From: Sarcomyxa edulis
Taxonomy: Eukaryota > Basidiomycota > Agaricomycetes > Agaricales > Mycenaceae
DNA: 64,000 nt
Assembly: GCA_009761415.1 (NCBI GenBank)
Contig: QUOL01000002.1
Location: forward strand, 1,798,001 to 1,862,000
Reading direction: 5' to 3'
Shown here: positions 9,744 to 22,191 of the stretch, one piece after another
Layout: every line of letters begins with the position of its first letter
Position numbering within the stretch: position 1 is the first letter of the stretch
Program-made: the position numbers and the translations under genes
The notes under the pieces: model-generated
What the model saw: the letters and a program-made list of their open reading frames with translations, nothing else
Databases searched by the model: none
What the model was told of the DNA's origin: nothing

Positions 9744-12105
9744 ATGGCAGCACCACTTGGATTCCCATCAAGACCAAAGGAACTTGCTGTTTCTACACTC
9801 CAAGCCAACAAGGACCACCAATATGCCCTCAGAGTATATACGGAACGATTAGAGTCAGAGTTGGCAACGGTGGACAAGCTATTAGTCCGTCTGGTCTATT
9901 GCCCTCTTCGTTGTGACTGCCTTGACATTTCGGTGCTCGTAGAACTCTGCCGATGTAGTGGATGATCAGGACAATGAACCCGAGTTGGACGTCGGAGGAT
10001 TCATACAGGTGGTCGGTTCGTCAAAGGCCACAAGTCCGATATTATCTGGTGATTTTTTGTCTCCTGTAAGAACTTGCCCAGTTGCTCCAATTCCTGATAT
10101 CTGACTCCATATCATGCAGAATTCGCCATTCTATGCTGACGCTCAAAAAAGGACGCGTTACCTCGATCATATAACCATACATCCAAGCAAGTAGTTTGTT
10201 TACATTCTTTCTGACGTGTTGATATTCACAAGACTGCAGTGAGAGGCAAAGAACTTGAAGTTCTTGCAGAAGCCATTCGAACTGAAAACTGTCGTAAACT
10301 TGCCTTTGAATCCCAGCAACGGTGCGTTACTACATAATCAGCTTGCTTCATCTTACTGATGCATGCCAAGTAGTGGTCAAGGCGGTCTTGTCAATAGCCT
10401 AACCTTTGATGTTGACAGTAATACGGAAGGACTAGACTGGGATCGTATCGCGGAAAAGGTATACTTACCACATCCTGCGCGAGCTCGTCACTCAACACAC
10501 CCATACAGGTATCCGAAGTGTCAGCTGTCCCAAGGAGTGCCCGAGAATGCGAAATCCGATGGCTTGGAGATCGACATCCTCATATCAATCATAACGCCTG
10601 GAACGAGATCGAGCTCTCTCTACTTGACACGATCCTGTCCAGGGAGAGAAAACCCGATTGGGTGGAGATCGCGAACAGACTTGGCGTATGTTCCGCATCT
10701 GTCGAATCCATATCAATTCTTCGAATCTCACTCGAAATTATCATAGACAAAGCGTACGCCGATTGATTGCATGCGACATGGGACGAACAGACAGAACCAC
10801 GTGTGGAGTTCTGAATCTGAAGCAAGACTAGCCGAGGCCGTCAAAATGTATGGAACGCTGAATTGGCCACTAGGTAATTCGATCTCCTTGACGGGTCTTC
10901 TGTTGATTATACTAAAGTTCTGATAGTGGCGAGATACGTTTCGGAAAACGCGACGGCTGCACAATGCCAAAGTAAATATTCTCGATTATACGAGATAAAA
11001 CAAGGCCCCTGGTCAGAAGAGGAAAATGCTCGTCTTCGAATGGCGGTGGAAGCCTGCGGTAATTCTTGGGTCGATGTGGCTGTGTTCATACCAGGCAGAA
11101 GTAACGAACAGTGTCGAGAACGATGGACTGAAGTTCTGCACTCGACTAAGGGAACGTGGTCTGATGCAGACGACAAGAAACTTCTGGATGTCGTTCAAGA
11201 ACTAGGACAGAATTGGAGAGCGGTCAGCGACCGCATGGGCTTCGGTCGACGGGACATCCATGTAAGAACAGTCTATCATCCAGAGAACAAGAATTGCTCA
11301 TGTTTTTATTCCTTAGTGTCGCAGCCGTTATGAGAAGCTGATGAAGGCAAGGCAAGCAGCCGACGCGCAACCTGTTGCTGGACCTTCTACATCCAGTCAT
11401 TATCGCACCCGCTCCGAGAATTCTTCTAGCGCCACACAACCTCCGCCAAAACCTCGAAATCCCAAATCGACAACCAACGTGGTAGCTCAGCCAGTATCCG
11501 AACCCATTCAGCCAGTCAGACCGAAACCGCGACCAGTAGCAAGACCGTCTAAAGGGAAAGGTAAAGCTGTCGAAGAGACAGAAATTACCCCAGAGTCTGT
11601 CCCAAATGATGTCAACGACAAAGAGCTACCAGACGAAAACCAAACTAGTTCTAAACGGTCTACGCCTCCTACTGCTCCAGATTCAGAAGATGCACCTTCT
11701 GCGAAGAAGAGGAAGACTGCAGACTCTCGAGATGGAAACGACGACAATATCCCAGGTCAGTGATATCGCAGCTTACGATCGTTGATCAGAGTTCCGATTC
11801 TGTATTTCTTAGAAGAAAATATGACCGTTGATCCTGGTGATTCTCCTGGACCTACATCGCCTCAGCGGAAGCGAGGAAGACCGCCCAAGCCACCCTCACC
11901 AGAAACACAGGATCAAACTAGCATTGAATCAGCAGTGCCCTCTAAACCACCCCTCAAGCCCAAGGGACGACCAAGAAAAGCCACGCGAACGCCTACACCA
12001 GACACTGTCAACGAAAGGCATTCAGAGACAACGCGTACTCCTGAACCTGCGAGGAACGAATTGGCCACTCGAATCCAACCCTCGAGACAAGCAAAGAAGA
12101 AATGA
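9744..12105 (+). CDS. Multi-Myb DNA-binding protein resembling SNAPC4/SNAP190
   Basis: About 4.5 Myb/SANT repeats follow one another after an N-terminal coiled segment. Recognisable cores are WVEIANRLG, HVWSSESEARLAEAVK..NWPLVARYV, GPWSEEENARLRMAVE..SWVDVAVFIPGRSNEQCRERW and GTWSDADDKKLLDVVQ..NWRAVSDRMG. A half repeat plus four full ones is the arrangement of SNAP190, the large subunit of the complex that recognises snRNA promoters. The C-terminal part is disordered and basic and includes AT-hook-like KRGRPPKPPSP and KGRPRKATRTP. Many short introns interrupt the N-terminal half. An ordinary Myb factor or Reb1-like protein is the alternative. The SNAPC4 assignment is inference from repeat number. 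Confidence 0.75.
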
Positions 12106-12198
12106 GATACGTTCGTGTGTGCTCTGATTTAGGCGTGGATAGGTGTATACAGTTTCATTTCTGAACTTCGAGAGCAAGACAGCCGCATTACATTCATG

Positions 12199-13190
12199 CT
12201 ACGCACTGAGCTTCCATCTCTTTCTTGGATGCATGCCTGCTTCCCAGTTTACAATGTGCCCAAGTAATTCACCATCTTCTTGGTTTGAGTTATCTTCCGT
12301 CGCCAATAAGAGGTTCTTGAGCGACTCCTGCACCAAGCCAGCGGTTTTGAGTTTCTTTTGCAATGAAGGAAGGGCGGCTTTCTTCGGCGGCGAAGCCTGG
12401 GTATAGATTGCTTGTGATTAGCTTCAAATGCGACATAGGATGGGGCTTACAGGTGTTCTCAGATATGTGTGTTTCGGAGGGAGTTCTGGGAAATACGACG
12501 GAAGGCTCCGCAGTGTGGCAGGTATGACGGGAGTTTCGTCCTCGTCGTCGGAGGGTAGCATGTCTGGAGCAGGTGTAGGGGAGGGGGGAGGCATCAATGT
12601 AGGCATATTGATGGTCTCTGCACTTATAGCTTAGCATGTTTCGATAATTGCATGGAAGTCGATGGACGCACCTCTCTTTCTCTTCCTCACATTCCTGGCT
12701 GCCACACGACGTAAACCCTTTGACTCCAGGTTGTGTTCATCACACGCAAGCACCAAGTCCGAAGCAATTGGACCAGATCTGTTGGCGAGGTTTGCATATT
12801 CGTGGGCACGTTGATATAGCTGTTCAACAACTTGAATAGTGTGAATTCAGATGCGCCAATTGACTGAAGGTCGGTCGACTGACAAGTGATTACTTCGTGT
12901 TCAAGTCTCTGCAGCGCTAATGGCTGAGCAGAACCAAAACCAACATCGCGTAGTTCGAGAGATAGTAGTTTCTGGAGGGCTTGCGATGCCACTCTGCCGT
13001 CGACAGCACGGACTTCTAGTGGAGGTGGAGGTAATTCTGGGGGCGGTGAAGATTTCTGTTGGATGGGTGGAAAAGTAGGAAAGTAGGACTGTGGCTGATA
13101 TGGAGGTTGTGGCTGTTGTTGCTGGGTGAAAGAATGCTCGTCGGCGTATAGAGCTGGGTCGATGTTGGGCGAGAATTGAGGTGTCGACAT
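12199..13190 (-). CDS. TAF8: TFIID subunit 8 (TAF8)
   Basis: After a Gln/Pro-rich N terminus comes a histone-fold (bromo-associated) domain: ALQKLLSLELRDVGFGSAQP, then across an intron VEQLYQRAHEYANLANRSG, DLVLACDEHNLESKGLRRV and a basic VRKRKR. The diagnostic TAF8 C-terminal motif follows: LPSYFPELPPKHTYLRTP. A last exon (PPKKAALPSLQKKLKTAGLV to a stop at 12199-12201) completes it. In TFIID this subunit pairs with TAF10 and helps form the lobe that loads TBP at promoters. Introns lie at 12831-12883 and between the histone fold and the MPPPSPTPAP linker, plus one after YLRTP. The 123 bp to the FMN1 ATG is a shared promoter. Confidence 0.92.
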
Positions 13191-13313
13191 GGTGGTTGAT
13201 GACTGAGGGCGTCTAAAGGCGGATTTAGCCCATTTCTATTTGATTTATCTCCATCTTTCTCTCTTTCTCTCTTTCTTGTATTCTTAAGCTTGTATCTAGA
13301 TTTGTTGGCTATC

Positions 13314-14076
13314 ATGGCCGAGACTGCTGCAAAGGCTGCTGAACGAGGCGACCGTCCCCCAGCGCCCTTCTCAACAGACACTTTTCGCACCGTCCGTTCT
13401 CAGATCGCTGGTCCAGACTCTCCCGAACCACCATTTCCCATCTTACTTTCTGGGCAGGTGCAGAGAGGGTTTGGAAGAGGTGGCAAGGATCTTGGATGTC
13501 CCACTGGTTCGTCTCAAAATCTTCTGCTGTCTCTGCCTCTGGATGCTAACGATAAGAAATCAGCCAATCTTCCTGATGACTCGATAACACCCATAAGCAC
13601 CGTTGCGAAAACGGGTGTCTACTATGGTTATGCACAGGTGTCTCCTCCTCAGGGAGAAACCTCACTGTGTCCAAATGACCTCCAAGTCCTGCCAATGGTT
13701 ATGAGTCTCGGCTGGAACCCATTTTACAAGAATGAACGGTTGACCGCGGTGCGTATCCTGTTCTCTATCACACCCTCAGCGCTTACACTGGTCATCTTAG
13801 GAAATTCATATCATGCATGAATTCCGTTCGGATTTTTATGGGTATGAGATGAAAGCTTTAGTACTTGGTTACATTCGTCCCGAACTGGATTATACCTCAC
13901 GAGGTAAGGGTCTGTGATCAATCATCGTCCAAATCCAGATCTGACCATAGAATGTAGAGGCCCTTATAGAAGACATCGAGGTAGACAAGCGCGTTGCTTT
14001 AACCTCGTTAGACCGGCCAGAATATCGGAAATATCAGACGGACCCACGTTTCGACCTGGGCTCCATCCCTGAATAG
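13314..14076 (+). CDS. FMN1: Riboflavin kinase
   Basis: Four exons (13314-13506, 13564-13748, 13801-13903, 13958-14076) give 199 residues, close to fungal FMN1. The nucleotide-binding signature GFGRGGKDLGCPTANLP is rebuilt exactly across the first intron. It is followed by TGVYYGYAQV, MSLGWNPFYKNE, the catalytic-Glu region EIHIMHEFRSDFYGYEM and LGYIRPELDY. The enzyme phosphorylates riboflavin with ATP to FMN, the first step of flavin cofactor synthesis. The short N-terminal stretch before the domain is low in conservation. The ATG at 13314 has good context (ATCATGG). Confidence 0.97.
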
Positions 14077-14343
14077 AAATTTAGAGAAGGAAGGAAGACA
14101 ATGGGATGTATCTCAGTGTAATTTATTCGTATATAGACGAACCATATATCCTCGAGTTGAAGAGAACCATATGAGAATTGGATAGCGCGTGCGCGATGCA
14201 TGCGTGGTATATGCTAACCAATGGATGCTCGAGGCAGCGAAGTGCAATAGTAGGTTGATAGATTCTAGTAAGGCAATTGAAGAGACATCTTGACGATATC
14301 GATGAACATACATCGACGACATGAAAAAACAACACTCTCACCT

Positions 14344-14949
14344 TTACAACCGTCTCGCCTTCTTAGATCTCGTTCCTCCCACCTTGAGGCGTGTCCTATC
14401 TGTGAGTCGCTTGACCATAGGTCGGATCATTTGTCCTTCCGTCGACATCAACGCTCCAGTGAATGCATCCCTTGCTTGACCAAAGCCCTTCAAGAATATC
14501 TCCAAGTCTATGCTCTCTTTCTCAGCATATTCTGCGATCAACTTGAACATCCTCACGGTACACTGATACCCTGCCTCAAATCCTGATCTGTTAACGTGCT
14601 TGAAGCCGCAAGTCCCACCCGAGTTCCAGAAGACCACGCCTCCGTCGGGGCGAGTGAAGGTGAGGACGACGTTATTTCGCGTAGCCTGGCAATGTAGGCG
14701 ATATATGGGCAATGCTTCTCCGTCGTTGTGCAAATATCCTTTCCGCGCATTCGGAACTGGATTGACAGCCTCCGTTATACGAGTCGGAGCGGGATATGAG
14801 GTTTCAGGAGGGGCTCGGGGAGGTGGCTCTGTAAGAATGCTGAACAAAGTACGGATTTGCTGTCCATTTTTTGGAACTAAATATGCAGGCAATGAAGGCC
14901 TTCTGGCTATGATGGGTGTCGTAGAACGAAATGCTTTTAGCGCGAGCAT
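14344..14949 (-). CDS. MRPS18: Mitochondrial small-subunit ribosomal protein uS11m
   Basis: A single exon of 201 residues. An Arg/Ser-rich presequence (MLALKAFRSTTPIIARRPS) precedes an S11 fold: RNNVVLTFTRPDGGVVFWNSGGTCGFKHVNRSG, with the Gly-rich SxGxxGFK loop of S11, then FEAGYQCTVRMFKLIAEYA, LEIFLKGFGQARDAFTGAL and the basic C-terminal tail GGTRSKKARRL. uS11 sits on the platform of the small subunit. Yeast calls the mitochondrial form Mrps18. It diverges from QCR9 with 144 bp between the two ATGs. Confidence 0.9.
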   Translation of the reverse strand: MLALKAFRSTTPIIARRPSLPAYLVPKNGQQIRTLFSILTEPPPRAPPETSYPAPTRITEAVNPVPNARKGYLHNDGEALPIYRLHCQATRNNVVLTFTRPDGGVVFWNSGGTCGFKHVNRSGFEAGYQCTVRMFKLIAEYAEKESIDLEIFLKGFGQARDAFTGALMSTEGQMIRPMVKRLTDRTRLKVGGTRSKKARRL

Positions 14950-15093
14950 TTCGCGAAAAAGAGGTGAACACCAGCTGGAGGTGTTTTGAGGGAAAGTGAA
15001 TTTTCAAAGTCCGATGTGCTCTTGGGAGACTCGGACGACAACGGGCAAGCTTTCACTAGCACTAGCACTACTCAACTTCTCGACTTGGTCAAC

Positions 15094-15449
15094 ATGAGTG
15101 TAGGCATCCCCTCCTTGGTCTCAATCCTGTATCTCACCTCTTCTCATATAGCTCGCCAATACGTTCTACAACACCTTCGTAAAGCGAAACAGTCAGTTGC
15201 AGAATCACAAAACTCACAAACAACTCTAACTCGTTTTCAGGTGTTTATGTGTCGTCCATCTTCGCCGTTGCTTTCGTGTTCACAGTAGGCTTTGACGGGG
15301 GGGTTGAATCATTCTATGACCGTTGGAACAAAGGAGTGCGTCGACTTGCTATACTACTTGTTACCTTTTTCCTTGACATGCTTTGACCTCTCCAGAAACA
15401 ATGGAAGGATATCCGAGATAAATACGCCACGTCAGGAGATGAGGAATGA
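15094..15449 (+). CDS. QCR9: Cytochrome bc1 complex subunit 9
   Basis: Exons 15094-15099, 15152-15191, 15241-15335 and 15396-15449 join exactly in phase to 64 residues. The protein begins MSLANTFYNTFVKRNSVYVS, then has the single membrane helix SIFAVAFVFTVGFDGGVESF and the end YDRWNKGKQWKDIRDKY, the complete pattern of Qcr9/UQCR10. This subunit stabilises the Rieske/cytochrome c1 region of complex III in the inner mitochondrial membrane. The first coding exon is only six bases (Met-Ser), which automatic gene finding easily misses. No single open frame shows the gene. Confidence 0.95.
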
Positions 15450-16224
15450 TCAATTCCAACAACATATAGATTCCTTGCGCAGGTCCTGAGATGTCACATA
15501 AGACGTTTGGCAGCCCTCGACTCCCTTACCCCACCCTAGCTCGACCTCATTCTACCTCGCCCTTTCTTTTATTTTACCATGTCTAAAGACAATTTGCACC
15601 GAGGTTCAATTATCTCCGAGAGTGAAGTCAGGATATAATTTGCGGATTTATGGTGCGTCGAGTCTTCTGGAATAAGAGTCGTACACTTTTCATCCAGGCA
15701 AATTCTGCGGAAACTTAAGCCAAGATCAGGGTTGTATGTGCTTGTACACTAGAGCTTTCCTGTGCAACTGCCTCGAGCTCACTTGCATCTTGAAGTTGGT
15801 GCCGCGGTCGACATTTCTATCAATGTATTTATTTTGCCTCGTCCTGCCAAACATTATGGGAACCAATTACATCCGCATACTTTGTCAAGCCACTGTTGCA
15901 TATGCTGGTGAACTGGTAGTCTTACACCACGAACAACTGGAACAGCAATGTAGAGCTACCTTTGGTTGAGTGGCCTGACGCTGTCAAGAAAACAAGTCAA
16001 GATGACATAGATTCATATGTTATCAACGATGAGGCAGGTATACGCCACTAGGATATGAGATATATACAAATGTACGACGATCAAGCAGACATATGAAGCA
16101 AACTGATGGAATCTAGTCTGAGCAGTAATGAACGATACAAGGGAATATGGAAATAGAGTAAGCGGAAAGGGAAGCATCAATAAAATATGACGATGCATTA
16201 TGTACTATATACCTCTGGCTGAGA
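15450..16224. other. Convergent 3' intergenic region, QCR9 / KCS1
   Basis: About 775 bp of AT-leaning sequence. Short open frames here have no recognisable composition, and I see no RNA gene. It presumably holds both 3' untranslated regions. Confidence 0.5.
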
Positions 16225-19200
16225 TCACGTTGAGATCATTCCGAGGTCTTCGTCTTCTCCAGAGCGACCAAAGATCTCTTCGAAGATCTCTTTACCATCG
16301 GTAAGCAGAGGTGGTAGTTGTACGATCGATGGATCGTCTCGAGACGCCTTTTTCCTGCGAAGCCGCTCGTCGTTCCACAACTGTTCCAAAGTCTCGGTGA
16401 GATTCTTGAGTCCAAAAAGAAAACCACGGTCAGGCTGGTCAGGATAATGTGGCGGGAAGCGGGCGTATATCAGACCCGTTTCTGGGTCAATCTCGGCCTG
16501 ATAACCTTTCGAACTAGCAGTGACCTCGTTGACCTGAGTACGATCATTGGAATCGGGGAGAGGAAGCCAGTCTTTGCCCGTTGTGGTATGTGCAAAGTCC
16601 ACGATACGAACATTGACTTCGCCACGTTTCCGGCGGCCACTGGAACGCTTCGCCACAGGTCCAATGAGTAGGTCCTCGCTATGTGATCGCCGCAAGGTGG
16701 GTTTGTCGGTGTTGCTTTCCATTTTGGCTCGAGACACTTGGCGCTCTAGCGACTCTCCACGTTTGCTGCGCGAGGAAGGGTTGTCCAGAACACAAGATTT
16801 GAATGCGGCCTGAGCGGCCGGATCTCCTTCGTATATCAGCAAAAGACTACAGCCATAAAACCGATATCCCTTCAGTCGATTGATGATCCGAGCGAGTCCA
16901 TACAACTTTTGGAGGAGAGAGGGGATTTGATAGGCCAACAATTTTTGCCCGTCAGAGAGGAACGAGGCCAGGACTGACCCAAAGTCCTCTACACGAACGT
17001 CCCTCCCCATGTACTTGTCCTGAGTCACATATGATTCTGTCACACGGTTCCAAACCTTGTAAGACAAACAATTCAGTTTAGTAAAAATATCCGTGACAAG
17101 AAAAGACAGCAATACGAAAAAGGAGATAAACTAGCGCTGAGAGGGACGGGGATCATAATTTAAAAGGACAGTCTTACCTGGGTGCCACAAACTCTGACCC
17201 CCAACGACCTGCTCGTGGTGCGATCGCATTTCTTGCGCTGACTCTTCTTCTTGGCCGACGTAGCATCCATGCCGTATTGTCGCGTACCCATCTTGAGGTC
17301 CATCACGCAAGGATGTTTCAGACGTCCAGTCAGGTCTTCCATGAGGATGAAATGGTTCTGGCGGGTGATAGAGGGATCGGGTTCATTCTGTTCTGGTATT
17401 GGTTCCCGTTCGCTAAAGGCATGTAGAGGCGGAGGCACGGAATGAGAATCGAGGGACCGCGACCGGCTACGTCGCCGACTGATTGACGGCGACAGGTCTA
17501 CGGCACGCCACGCATCCGATCGCTTCAAGTCGTTCGGAATGTGCTCATAGTCCATACCAAAAACATCCATAATCCCCTTGCTACGCCGCTCTTCTAGAGC
17601 CAGTGCTTCCAATTTCTCCGGACTAGCAATCATAGACTCACTCTGGACACGTCGAATACTACCCTCATGACCGTCTGTTTCGGCATGCCGCAGTCGGTCT
17701 ACTTGACTGATCAGCTTTCCTTTACGACGATGTGGTCTGCATACATCATCGTTTTCGGCGTCTGCAACATCCCCTTCATCTTCGGTTCTTGTGCCAGCCG
17801 CCCAGCGACCAGCTGTACGACGACGAAATCGACGGAGGACAGTGCTGAAGACGTGATCCTTCAACTTCGTGTTGACCATCGTAGATCCCGTTCCTCCAAA
17901 CCATCCAGGCGATTGTGGACTTTGGATAGGGAGCTGATCCGAATTGAATGCACGAAAGGTTGGTCGTCCAAAGTTATCCTCTTCGTCCGAGATAGAATGG
18001 TTGAGATAATTCAGAGGATGTGGATGTTCGCCCAATTTCGAAGGAAACGCATAGGTCGTTTGACTTGGAGAGTTAACAGGAGTCGGTGCGTCTACATCAC
18101 TCGACACGAATGGTGGATATCGAGCGAGAGGGCTAGGACGTGCATGATGTAGGGTGCTAACCTGGGTAGGCGTCCCCAAGTCAGGACTAGACGCTGTTCC
18201 TCTATCTAGCTGGACACGCTTTATATGACGGCGAGGAAAACGGGAAACACCAGCATTTGATTGCGAAAGAGAACGATTGCGTCCTCCCCGCAGCATCCAC
18301 TCTGGAATGATGTGACGATTCCGGTCGAGCAGTACTTCGGGCATCTCAGCCTCGTCGGAATCAGTGTCACCACCCTCTTCTTCTTCGGGAAGGGGAGAAG
18401 GAATACCCGACCCCGATATACGGAGATCAGAAGGTTTCTTGGTGGGGTCTGTGGCCGCCTTGCGGAAGGGGGGACGATTTGGATGTGGTAATTCCATTCG
18501 ATTAGTAAGAGGTGAAGAAGGTGCGGTGTTTCCTTTCGGTACGCGTCGATAAGTAACGAGCATGACACCAAGATATCGAGGAATGAACCCTAGTAGAGGG
18601 GGGGCCTCACGCTCGACAGATTCGTAGAATAGGTTCTCGCGCGATACGAGGGGCTGGAGACAAACCGGTTAGCGTGACGTCCATACATCGGTGAAAGGAA
18701 GATGCGAACCTTGCACACTGCTCGTTTCGTAAACTTGTAGATGGCACTATGCCCACCTACTTGATTTCGGAACGGCCGCAAGGGAATATGTGGAAGATGT
18801 TCCTCAGACAAATCCAGATCCAGATCCAAAGAACCCTCGGCGTCTTCGGGTCCATCGGCATCTGTGCTAATAACACTGGAAGGAGGGTAACGGTGGAGAG
18901 GAGGTTGATCCTCATCGTCGTCGTCGTCGTGATCATAATGTGCCCGTACAAAAGGAGGTTCAGAGTCATCATTACGGATGGGATGGAAAGGGTAAGATGA
19001 CTGTGCAGAGGTGGTGGATGTCGAGGTGGCTGTCGATGCAGTTTCCCATTCGTCATCGGACCAAGGGGAAAAGGCGGTAGTATCAAGAGGGGATAATGGA
19101 ATAGGCGCAAGAGTCGGAGTAGTTTGAGTGGGGGTGGTAGGTCTGGAATGTAGTTGGGTGGTGTGTATGGGGGTGAGATCAGGTACGCCGTGTCTAAAGA

Positions 19201-20320
19201 CAGACGATCTCGTGCTGTGACCTGTAGACGAGTTATGCGACGAAGCCGACGATGATATACGGTTCGTCGGTGATCGTGAAGGGGATAGGGAAGGAGGGAA
19301 ATAAGCACGCGAGAGTGGACAATCAAACGGAGAAGATGGCGGTAATTCATGTTCATGAAACGTAGTACTGTTAGAAACAGGAAAATCCAAGCCAACATCA
19401 TCGTCCATTTGGAAAAAAACATCATCAGCGAGACGTTCACGCCGTCGACCTCGGCCATTTTCCTGTCTATTCATAACTTCATTCCGCCAATGCGCCAAAT
19501 CGTTCGGGATGTGTTCTCGGAACGATGACGTCCGCTCCTTCCCTCGCGGTGAGACCAGCTCTTGTGGGCTCACTGGTCTCTCTCGAGTTCTCACTCTTTC
19601 CAAGGCAGTCGAGCTTCTCTCCCTTCTGACAGCAGCCGCCTCGCGGTCTGGCCATTCCGACCGCTTCACGAACTCAAATTGTGCCTCCGCAACATCATCT
19701 GGCTTGGAGGACGAGCCCGCTCTACGACTAGAAGAGACAGGAATTTCAGGTCTAGAGGAAGACTCGGCGGGGTTGACCTCGTCTGTGGGTGCAGTGGTCT
19801 CTTTGAAGAGCTGTAATGAAGCTGCGACCTTACGACCTATTCCAGATGCTGAGGGGTGAATGGTGGTGCGTTCCTCTGGACTGGTATGAGTAGAAGATGA
19901 ACTAGACGAGGAGGATGCATTGGACGATCTGCGTGACAGGGGTCCGGAGGTTTTGTGAGCAGGAGAGATAGCGCGTGCCTTTCCAGATGAATTGGGAGCT
20001 GGTAGAGTTAACGCCCTAGCATTACGCTTCCTGGGAAGTCGATGGATGGTTAACCGAGGGGAAGTTCGTTCCGTGATATAACCTCCGTCGGAGTCGGTTG
20101 CATTGCCGTCGTGCTGGTTCCAAGAGATCGAGCTTTGGGATGTAGAACGACGAAAGGGTGGGTTTGATACAAAGATTTTGTCGAGGGCATCTGGGTCCTT
20201 GGGAGTGAGGGGGCTTGAGCGGGGAGAAGAGAGAGCGGTTGGGGTACCGGAACTAGGAGGAGAGAGGGGGAAACGATAGTGAGGTTGTTTCTGGAGTTTG
20301 ACATCAATGGCAGACCCCAT
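16225..20320 (-). CDS. KCS1: Inositol hexakisphosphate kinase (Kcs1/IP6K family)
   Basis: Three large exons are separated by introns near 18660-18712 and 17051-17175. The kinase signature PCVMDLKMGTRQYG (PxxxDxKxG) lies in exon 2. In exon 3 come YRFYGCSLLLIYEGD and VRIVDFAHT, the metal/ATP-binding DFAH site, and FLFGLKNLTETLEQLW. These define the inositol polyphosphate kinase family. FIPRYLGVMLVTYRRVP and FILMEDLTGRLKHPC place it with IP6 kinases. The first 540 residues are disordered and Ser/Pro-rich, as in fungal Kcs1. The enzyme makes inositol pyrophosphates (5-InsP7), which signal phosphate and energy state. The first ATG of the frame is at 20318-20320. A TTG at 20348-20350 lies upstream in frame but is not a likely start. 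Confidence 0.93.
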
Positions 20321-22191
20321 AGACAAGAAGGAAGAGTAAAGTGAGGCCAATAGGACCCGGTGGTACGATTGACGATGTGCTGCAGTTTGTCGGTGAACAA
20401 TGTAGCGATGTCAGCTGCGAAAAGTGCGGCAACCGGTTAAACTTCGTGAAAAAAAAGGAAGGGAGGGGATGGATGATCTCAAGGGAGGGTTTAAAGGAAA
20501 AGGAAGTAGCGCTTAGTAGCTAGAAAAAGAGATGGTGTTGCTGTTTTTTTGGAAAGAGGAAGTTCCGTAATTTGGGTCGTTATTTTGAGAGACAAGTGAC
20601 GGAGTGTAGAAGCACAGCCACAATGGACCCCATTTCCGTTTCAAACGTGCAACAACATCCACCCACGTCCCAACGCCACTCGCAGCTCACCCTCACATCT
20701 GTATGGTATACACCTGGGATACCCCGCGAGACCAATGCCATGTACCGTACATCTACCCACCTTCTCCTGGTCTATCCCATTCTCGGGGTCCACGCACGTT
20801 CGCTGGGCCATATAAAGTAATACCTCCTCCTCCACAACCGCGCTTCCTACCTTCCAACGTGTATAACCATCAGCTGCGTGCCTTCATCTCGCAGATTTCC
20901 GTCAAATCTCTCTCTCCTCGTCATTCTCCCATGCACATCGCCACTATCGATGGCTCGGTGGAACTTTTCCTCATCCGGTACTGACCATTCAAGAATCAGG
21001 CCTACAAAAATCCGGGCGCATCACCTATAGAGGCAACACTTCCTAAACAAGTCTCTCTCTAATACAGCGATCAGCGATCCCGAGTCTATGACAACCATGA
21101 GTCCGAACATCTTCCCTTCTACAGGTGATACTCTTCGCTCCAGCACCTGGCCCCGAACGTTCGCGTGAACTCCCGAAGTACACGCGATATTGATAGGATT
21201 GACGTTGCGTACGTGGACTTGGACCCGATCCCTGGAGCGCGCCCATATCGCTACACGACGATCGTGCATGGTATTTATACCAAATCCCGAGGATTTCGCC
21301 ACTGGTGGATAAGCTCTCTGCGGTTTCTGCCGTTAGCATGCCCAAATCAGGTCTAATCTCGAGGTATGGTTTTTGGCGGAATGATAGCCTCGTATCTAAC
21401 TTTGACAGTGATGGAAGCATCCCCGACGGTCAACGCGTCACGCCATAGGTGATATACTCGTGTTATAAACTCTGCCAAATATCGAAGAGGCCGTCTCCGA
21501 TTCTCTGTGGGATGAGTGTGGAGACTGTGGACGATGGTCTGTGAGCCCACTTCGCGCAAAATGGGAGTCTGGTGGCAATATACTGTGTTACGGAAGCTAT
21601 ACCGTTAGTACGTACATAATTCATGATTTTGTATTTACACCGTTCTGACATGTGCTGCAGTTTCCCACAATACGAGCAGAACCTTGACGCAACCATGTCG
21701 GTACACCTGCAGGCCGAGGTCTGGACATGGGAGCGACACATCACGGACAGTCGACCATTCCGAGCGGTTCCATACATGTGTTGACTAGTTGCCAACTCGT
21801 GTCAACACGACAACATCCGTGCAACTCCTGTCAAAGCATTTATGTATTCTCGACATCTGAGAGGTTCACTATGATGTATAGACATCCTAGACACAATTTA
21901 CACTCTGGATGGATCGTCAGCTACAAAATTCCTTCTACAGTGTTCTATCAGCTTCTGTATATGATGATGTCATACTCTTGAATCATCACATGCTCCTATA
22001 AAACAATTTGAAATCCTCTCAAGTCTTACAAATAAAGTTCATATTTTAAACCCAGCTGGCATGAATATAAAGCTCCAGATTTTCTTCTAGTTTTTCTTTC
22101 CCCTCTTTTTTCCCCCCCACCCTTTCTCCTCCCATATATAAAATATTCCACTACCTACTTTTTTTCTCTCTCTCCTTTCTGAATCATAAAT
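20321..22191. other. Largest gene-poor gap
   Basis: About 1.87 kb between two genes that diverge. Several open frames of 60-125 codons lie on both strands with no consistent splicing and no family I know. One at 21463-21795 (minus) encodes a CX2CX4HX4C array and is discussed in the findings. A TATA-like CATATAAAG sits near 20808. A core promoter for the next gene lies at the right end. Confidence 0.5.
22081..22191 (+). promoter_or_regulatory. Core promoter of the intronless orphan: pyrimidine tract plus TATA
   Basis: A long C/T-rich stretch (22081-22133) is followed by TATATAAA at 22135-22142 and a second T/C tract just before the ATG at 22192. Such CT-rich leaders are common in well-expressed fungal genes. 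Confidence 0.55.

Noticed and set aside
13290..13313. Start of riboflavin kinase at an in-frame codon upstream of 13314
   Set aside because: The codon at 13290 is not ATG; ATG 13314 has good context and fits the family length.
16486..16530. TTCGAACTAG as a possible tRNA T-loop
   Set aside because: Inside KCS1 exon 3, and no matching stems or acceptor arm can be drawn around it.
18757..19458. Minus-strand open frame of 233 codons rich in Leu and Arg
   Set aside because: Shifted frame of the KCS1 N-terminal exon; the KCS1 frame continues through to kinase motifs.
20321..20350. KCS1 start at 20350
   Set aside because: The codon is TTG; the first ATG in this frame is at 20318-20320.
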